This document shows positions 59,858 to 64,000 of a stretch of DNA of 64,000 bases, piece after piece (within the stretch, counting starts at the first letter, position 1; the number at the start of each line of letters is the position of its first letter). The stretch is from positions 124,001-188,000 of the forward strand of contig NZ_BTPE01000002.1 of assembly GCF_036245645.1 (NCBI RefSeq), in the 5' to 3' direction. This stretch comes from Algoriphagus taiwanensis. Its GTDB lineage: Bacteria; Bacteroidota; Bacteroidia; Cytophagales; Cyclobacteriaceae. The position numbers and the translations under genes were made by a program. Under the pieces are notes generated by a model. That model was not told the DNA's origin. It was given only the letters and a program-made list of their open reading frames with translations, and did no database searches.

Positions 59858-60564
59858 TGCATCAGGTCGAAATCTGTTTCAGTCCCGACCTGATTCAGCA
59901 TCATGAGTTGGAAGGCAAAATCGTAGTGGTAGTCGATATTTTTCGGGCTACCTCTACGATGGTAGCTGCCCTCGCCAATGGAGTGAAGAGAATTCTTCCT
60001 TTTGCGGATTTGGAGTCTTGCAGAGTCATGCAGGATCAGGGTTACCGAATCGCCGGAGAAAGAAACGGACATACAGCTCCGGGTTTTGAATTGGGAAATT
60101 CCCCCGTTGCCTTTTTGAATGATGCCTATGCTGGAATCCAGTTGGCGATGACCACGACCAACGGAACTCAAGCAATCGAGAAGTCAAAAGGTGCTGCAGA
60201 GATCCTAATTGGAGCATTTCCTAATCTTCAAGCCACTGTAGCCTATATCCAAGCTCAGCAAAAAGATGTATTGATCCATTGCGCAGGCTGGAAAGGCCGG
60301 TTCAATCTGGAAGATTCCCTATATGCCGGAGCCTTGGTAAAATCTCTAGAATCTTCTCACAGCGCCGTTGAGGACGGAGCTTTGGCCATGAAGTCACTTT
60401 TTGAGCGGGAAGGACATCGTTTGAAAGAGTATCTTTCTCAGGCTTCCCATGCCAAAAGACTCCAAAACCACGGGATAGAAAAGGATATTGAGTTTTGTCT
60501 GACTTATGACCTGTATGATCTGGTGGTCAAAGTGGATCAAAATGGGTTCTTGGTAAGCATTTGA
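59857..60564 (+). CDS. comB: 2-phosphosulfolactate phosphatase family protein
   Basis: A 235-residue protein with VVVDIFRATSTMVAAL, then GERNGHTAPGFELGNSP and TTTNGTQAIE, the diagnostic ComB pattern. ComB removes phosphate from 2-phosphosulfolactate, a step of coenzyme M synthesis in methanogens and of sulfonate metabolism in bacteria. Since the organism is not a methanogen, it may feed sulfolactate for sulfonolipid or similar sulfonates; this is inference. The start is shared with the gcvT stop. Confidence 0.9.
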   Translation: MHQVEICFSPDLIQHHELEGKIVVVVDIFRATSTMVAALANGVKRILPFADLESCRVMQDQGYRIAGERNGHTAPGFELGNSPVAFLNDAYAGIQLAMTTTNGTQAIEKSKGAAEILIGAFPNLQATVAYIQAQQKDVLIHCAGWKGRFNLEDSLYAGALVKSLESSHSAVEDGALAMKSLFEREGHRLKEYLSQASHAKRLQNHGIEKDIEFCLTYDLYDLVVKVDQNGFLVSI

Positions 60565-60626
60565 TATTCTTCAACTAAATTTTAAAACACTAATTTTTTT
60601 CTTAGATTATAAAAGAAATTTGGGCC

Positions 60627-61109
60627 ATGGTTTATTTGACTTGGAGCTTACTCAATCTCTTTTTTATTCTTTCTTTTTTCTTTTTCGCAATCACCTTGAT
60701 AGTCAAGGGTAGGAAATATTTAAAGTCTTATTCGAGGCCTTTTGTAATCTTCGTCCTGATTTTTGGATCCATAGGTTTTTTGAATTCTGCAAATAAAAGA
60801 GGGGAAGTAAAGGCCAAAATAAATCAAAGACCATCCAAAATGAGTGTGCTTCCTGTGAAGGAGGGGCTAAGTACTGATTTAAGCTTGACTTTAATCCAAG
60901 ATATTGAGACAGGTGAAATCAACCAGGAATTTTCTTCATCCAACCTGCATGGTTTGGTCTTAGGTCTAAAATGGAATCATCTTCAAGTGATTGAAAAAAA
61001 TGGGGTTCTTCAGGTGGAAGGTTGGTATGATTGGTACTTGATGGGGAATCGGGTGTTTACCAACTTTGAGACGTATTCAATAACCGAAAAGAATTCTGTC
61101 TTAAGGTGA
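60627..61109 (+). CDS. Hypothetical membrane protein
   Basis: A 160-residue protein with two hydrophobic segments (about residues 5-27 and 38-53) and a soluble C-terminal part starting with INQRPSKMSVLPVKEGLS. No family is recognised. The gene is AT-rich, and uses AAA, TTT and ATT more than neighbours. It lies alone between comB and the YdcH-like gene. Confidence 0.6.
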   Translation: MVYLTWSLLNLFFILSFFFFAITLIVKGRKYLKSYSRPFVIFVLIFGSIGFLNSANKRGEVKAKINQRPSKMSVLPVKEGLSTDLSLTLIQDIETGEINQEFSSSNLHGLVLGLKWNHLQVIEKNGVLQVEGWYDWYLMGNRVFTNFETYSITEKNSVLR

Positions 61110-61173
61110 CCTTTGTCATGAATTAAAAGGAGGTTTTCCTTTAGTATTGTCAAAAGAACAAAACCCAGAAATC

Positions 61174-61410
61174 ATGATCAAAAAGCATCCCCTAACGGAA
61201 GAATTTCCAGAATTTGAAAATAAAATCCTTGAGCTCAAGGTCGATAATGAGCATTTTAAGAATCTCTATGAAGCCTATGATGAGGTAGATCATGAAATCT
61301 ACCGGATTGAGTCTGATGCCGAACCTGCCTCTGACGAGACAGCCAATCAGCTTCGAATCAAAAGACTTCATTTGAAGGACGAGATTTATAAGTTTTTGAA
61401 AGAGAATTAA
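61174..61410 (+). CDS. YdcH/DUF465-family small protein
   Basis: A 78-residue protein when begun at ATG 61174; an in-frame TTG at 61147 adds nine residues. DUF465 pattern: HPLTEEFPEFENKILEL, then LYEAYDEVDHEIYRIE and a final RIKRLHLKDEIYKFL, forming a helical hairpin. Function unknown. A perfect palindromic terminator follows at 61416-61444. Confidence 0.88.
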   Translation: MIKKHPLTEEFPEFENKILELKVDNEHFKNLYEAYDEVDHEIYRIESDAEPASDETANQLRIKRLHLKDEIYKFLKEN

Positions 61411-61415
61411 TTGGG

Positions 61416-61444
61416 AGCCCGGCTAGCCGGGCTTTTCTTTTTTT
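61416..61444 (+). terminator. Terminator of the YdcH-like gene
   Basis: A perfect 18-base palindrome AGCCCGGCTAGCCGGGCT (61416-61433) is followed by TTTCTTTTTTT. Confidence 0.9.
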
Positions 61445-61547
61445 AATCAAGTTCCTCTCAGCTTTTTTTGAGGCCTCCTACCCAAATTTTCCCTAGATAG
61501 ATGAGAAGAGTGTTATCTTCCGTTTCAGAAAATTTGAATCCAAAACC

Positions 61548-63113
61548 ATGAAAAACACCTTTTTGATTCTATTGGGACTGATTTTACTTTTCTCCTGCGG
61601 GGAAAAAGAAACCCAAAAAGAACTTCCAAGAATCGCGATTGCAGGATTGGCGATAGAGTCCAGTACTTTTTCACCAGCCAGATCTACCGCTCAGGCTTTC
61701 CGGGTTCGAACAGGAGAGGAGATTTTTTCTTATTATCCTTTTATGGAGCCGGACTCTGCCAATCGAAAACGGGCTCACTGGTTCCCAACCCTTAGGGGAC
61801 ATGCGATACCTGGGGGCATGGTCACCAGAGAGGCTTATGACTCCTTGGTAGGGGTGACTTTGGAGATGCTTCAAGCTAATTTGCCTTATGACGGACTGTT
61901 TTTTGATATTCACGGAGCAATGAGCGTGGAAGGGTTGGATGATCCGGAGGGTGATTTTATTCTTAAAGTGAGAGAAGTGGTGGGGCCGGAAACGCTTATT
62001 TCTACCTCTATGGACCTGCATGGGAATGTCTCTCCAAGACTCGCAGAGCAGTCGGACCTGATTACCTGCTACCGAATGGCTCCTCATGAGGACGCTTTGG
62101 AGTCCAAAGAAAGGGCTGTGGACAATTTGTTGGAGCGACTGGAAAGCGGTAAGGGCAAACCAAAATACAAGGCTTGGATTCCTGTACCGATTTTGCTTCC
62201 GGGAGAAAAGACAAGTACCCGAATCGAACCTGGAAAGGGGCTTTATGCCAAAGTGGATCCAGAAACCAAAAAAGAAGGAGTCATCGATGCCGCCATTTGG
62301 ATCGGCTATGCCTGGGCTGACGAACTCCGAAATCATGCCGTGGTGATGGTTACAGGCGATGATGAACAGCAGGTGAAGGAAAGTGCAGAATACCTGGCGA
62401 AGAGCTTTTGGGAAGTAAGAAATGAGTTTGAGTTTGTGGCTCCCGTGGCCTATTTGGATGAAAGTCTGGAGATGGCCTTGAAGAGCGAAAAGAAGCCATT
62501 TGTCATTTCGGACATGGGGGATAATCCCACGGCTGGTGGAGCTGGAGACGTGACTTGGACTTTGAATGAGATTCTGGAAAGACCGGAGTTTAAGTCTGAA
62601 AATGGTCCTGAATTGATCTATGCATCGATTCCTGGACCAGAGCTTATTGAAAATGCCTTGAAGGCAGGAGTGGGCAATCCTGTAGAAGGAAAAGTAGGAG
62701 CGATAGTGGATGATCGATTTGCTCCTCCGGTTTTGCTGAAAGGAACTGTGGAATCTATCAAAGAAGGAGACAAAGATGCCGATGTGGAAGTGGTGGTAAA
62801 GGTCGGTTCAGTGAAAGTAATCGTGACACAACGCCGGAAGCCTTATCACTATGAAAAGGATTTTACAGATTTAGGGTTGAAACCAAGAGAAACAGATATT
62901 TTGGTGGTGAAAATTGGGTATTTGGTACCTGAACTCTACGATCTAAGAGGGGATTGGGTGATGGCCTTGACTCCGGGAGGAGTGGATCAGGATTTGGAGC
63001 GATTGGGCTATAAGCGGATCAATCGCCCGATGTTTCCTTTAGATAAAGACATGGCTGATCCTGACTTGAGTGTGAGATGGATAAAAAGCTCTTCGGAGGT
63101 TATTGGGAAATAA
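61548..63113 (+). CDS. M81-family metallopeptidase (MlrC-like), lipoprotein
   Basis: A 521-residue lipoprotein with lipobox LLFSC (C17). Two MlrC-type domains follow: IAGLAIESSTFSPARS at about residue 31, GLFFDIHGAMSVEGLDDPEG and SMDLHGNVS in the first, and VISDMGDNPTAGGAGDVTW in the second. The family is known from microcystinase C and from many proteins of uncharacterised substrate. Most members are cytoplasmic, so the lipoprotein anchor here is notable and places it in the envelope. Confidence 0.9.
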   Translation: MKNTFLILLGLILLFSCGEKETQKELPRIAIAGLAIESSTFSPARSTAQAFRVRTGEEIFSYYPFMEPDSANRKRAHWFPTLRGHAIPGGMVTREAYDSLVGVTLEMLQANLPYDGLFFDIHGAMSVEGLDDPEGDFILKVREVVGPETLISTSMDLHGNVSPRLAEQSDLITCYRMAPHEDALESKERAVDNLLERLESGKGKPKYKAWIPVPILLPGEKTSTRIEPGKGLYAKVDPETKKEGVIDAAIWIGYAWADELRNHAVVMVTGDDEQQVKESAEYLAKSFWEVRNEFEFVAPVAYLDESLEMALKSEKKPFVISDMGDNPTAGGAGDVTWTLNEILERPEFKSENGPELIYASIPGPELIENALKAGVGNPVEGKVGAIVDDRFAPPVLLKGTVESIKEGDKDADVEVVVKVGSVKVIVTQRRKPYHYEKDFTDLGLKPRETDILVVKIGYLVPELYDLRGDWVMALTPGGVDQDLERLGYKRINRPMFPLDKDMADPDLSVRWIKSSSEVIGK

Positions 63114-63119
63114 AAAATT

Positions 63120-63145
63120 ACCCGAGGTGAATGCCTCGGGTTTTT
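63120..63145. terminator. Bidirectional terminator between M81 and MazG genes
   Basis: ACCCGAGG (63120-63127) pairs with CCTCGGGT (63134-63141) around TGAATG. A run of A precedes it and T follows, so both converging genes can be terminated here. Confidence 0.9.
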
Positions 63146-63147
63146 GT

Positions 63148-63489
63148 TTATTTCAGCTTCTCATTATTTCTGTGCCGATCCAGATCCCGGACATTTTTCT
63201 TCTCAAAATTCTTTTGCAGTGCCTGAGTCAAATCCACCCCGGTTTGATTGGCTAAACAGATCAGTACCCAAAGCACATCTGCCATTTCATCTCCGAGGTC
63301 TTTTCCTTTATCGGATTCTTTGAAAGATTGCTCACCGTAAGTTCTGGCCATGATTCGGGCCAGTTCCCCTACTTCTTCCATCAAGATGGTCATGTTTGTC
63401 AGTTCATTGAAATAACGAACGCCGACCGTTTTGATCCATTGGTCTACCAGTTTTTGAGCTTCTGAGAGGGTGATTTCTTTATTTTCCAT
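63148..63489 (-). CDS. MazG-like nucleotide pyrophosphohydrolase
   Basis: A 113-residue protein with MEEVGELARIMART at about residues 37-50 and DLGDEMADVLWVLICLAN at about 66-83, the EExxE and ExxD metal sites of the all-alpha NTP pyrophosphohydrolases. Such proteins hydrolyse dNTPs or damaged nucleotides to monophosphates. The start is two bases after the stop of the DUF4136-like gene, so the two form an operon. Confidence 0.92.
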   Translation of the reverse strand: MENKEITLSEAQKLVDQWIKTVGVRYFNELTNMTILMEEVGELARIMARTYGEQSFKESDKGKDLGDEMADVLWVLICLANQTGVDLTQALQKNFEKKNVRDLDRHRNNEKLK

Positions 63490-63490
63490 A

Positions 63491-64000
63491 CTATTTCTTT
63501 TTCTTCACCGGAAGTCTCATGAAAATCTGAGGAATTGCCTTTTGCAAATCAGCCTCCAAGTCCGTTTCAAATCCTAACTTTTCCTGAGCCCATCCTCTCC
63601 AGAGCAGTCTTCCTGTTTGGGTTTCCAGCATTTCTATGGTCAGAATGCCCTCATCGTATTCTTTGGTGACCATTTGTCCACCGGACACAGGTACAGCTCC
63701 TCCGACGTAATAGCCGGGTCCACCAAATCCGATCCCCATGCTAACTGTAGGAGTTCTATTGTAGGATATTTTATGCTCTATTTTCGTATCAAACTGGAAA
63801 ACTACCTGTGGATTGATCGTATCGAGTTGAAAGCCTCGGGCTCGGATTTCGGCGTCCGCATGCTCCAAAATGAAGCGTGCATATCGTTTTTCGTTTTCCT
63901 GATCCTCACTTACAAAATGCTTGAGGTTGACCCAAGCATAAGTTTGGTATTGATCAAGGTCCGCACCTTTTGCTTTATAGGAATTCGTTGTAAAACTCGA
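63491..64000 (-). CDS. DUF4136-like protein (5' end outside window)
   Basis: The frame is open to the right window edge, so the start (TTG at 63868 is not the start) lies outside. The visible part includes ADLDQYQTYAWVN at about 14-26 of the fragment, GIGFGGPGYYVGGAVPVSGG and LLWRGWAQEKLGFETDLEAD. These fit DUF4136, usually a lipoprotein of unknown function. It is the first gene of a two-gene unit with the MazG-like gene. Confidence 0.75.
   Translation of the reverse strand, partial: SSFTTNSYKAKGADLDQYQTYAWVNLKHFVSEDQENEKRYARFILEHADAEIRARGFQLDTINPQVVFQFDTKIEHKISYNRTPTVSMGIGFGGPGYYVGGAVPVSGGQMVTKEYDEGILTIEMLETQTGRLLWRGWAQEKLGFETDLEADLQKAIPQIFMRLPVKKKK

Overview
The window looks like chromosome of a Bacteroidota bacterium, most likely Cytophagales and possibly the Algoriphagus/Cyclobacteriaceae group. 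This is inferred from the mix of families (LptD next to an N-acetylmuramoyl-L-alanine amidase, DUF1080, GH109, DUF4197, DUF4136, IVP-type four-helix-bundle protein, fused DAHP synthase/chorismate mutase), the many SPII lipoproteins, TAnnTTTG-like promoter elements and the word-like direct repeats between genes. No rRNA or tRNA gene, prophage, insertion sequence or CRISPR array was seen. About 62 protein genes are called; both window edges cut a gene.

Layout. 1-7140: a truncated GT2 glycosyltransferase, lipoproteins, a DUF1016-type PDDEXK nuclease, a GT-C membrane glycosyltransferase, two related lipoproteins and a GH113-like glycosidase. 7273-10325: GH109-like Gfo/Idh/MocA protein converging on a DUF1080 hydrolase and an EEP-family hydrolase. 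10504-18393: AsmA-like protein, PIF1-like helicase, M20 peptidase, SIMPL protein, Kelch protein and an IVP gene bracketed by inverted repeat words. 18449-24945 (minus strand): an aromatic amino acid operon in transcription order DAHP synthase/chorismate mutase, aroB, aroA, pheA, aminotransferase, tyrA. It is preceded by an unannotated 31-codon leader peptide rich in Phe and Tyr and by a terminator/antiterminator pair. A second DAHP synthase/chorismate mutase without that leader lies at 25474-26547.

26693-35797: proline dehydrogenase, lysS, a hydrolase/ECF sigma/membrane anti-sigma candidate operon, and an ECF sigma factor coupled to a Ser/Thr kinase with TPRs. 35822-38232: a cholesterol-dependent-cytolysin-like lipoprotein and a DUF4197 lipoprotein. 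38443-43248: arginine deiminase, LptD and amidase, packed so tightly that lptD touches both neighbours through CTAG and CATG. 43371-53832: acyl-CoA carboxylase, PPTase, WD40, DivIVA-like protein, folB, A-type Fe-S carrier, dtd and others. 53884-64000: leishmanolysin-like protease, sulfatase, thiL, methylmalonyl-CoA epimerase, a second A-type Fe-S carrier, gcvT, comB-like phosphatase, M81 peptidase, MazG-like pyrophosphohydrolase and a truncated DUF4136 protein.

The strongest new observation is the Phe/Tyr leader and attenuator (24763-24906): by its architecture it should let translation of Phe and Tyr codons control the whole aromatic operon. The cytolysin-like lipoprotein and the intergenic word repeats are the next most interesting.
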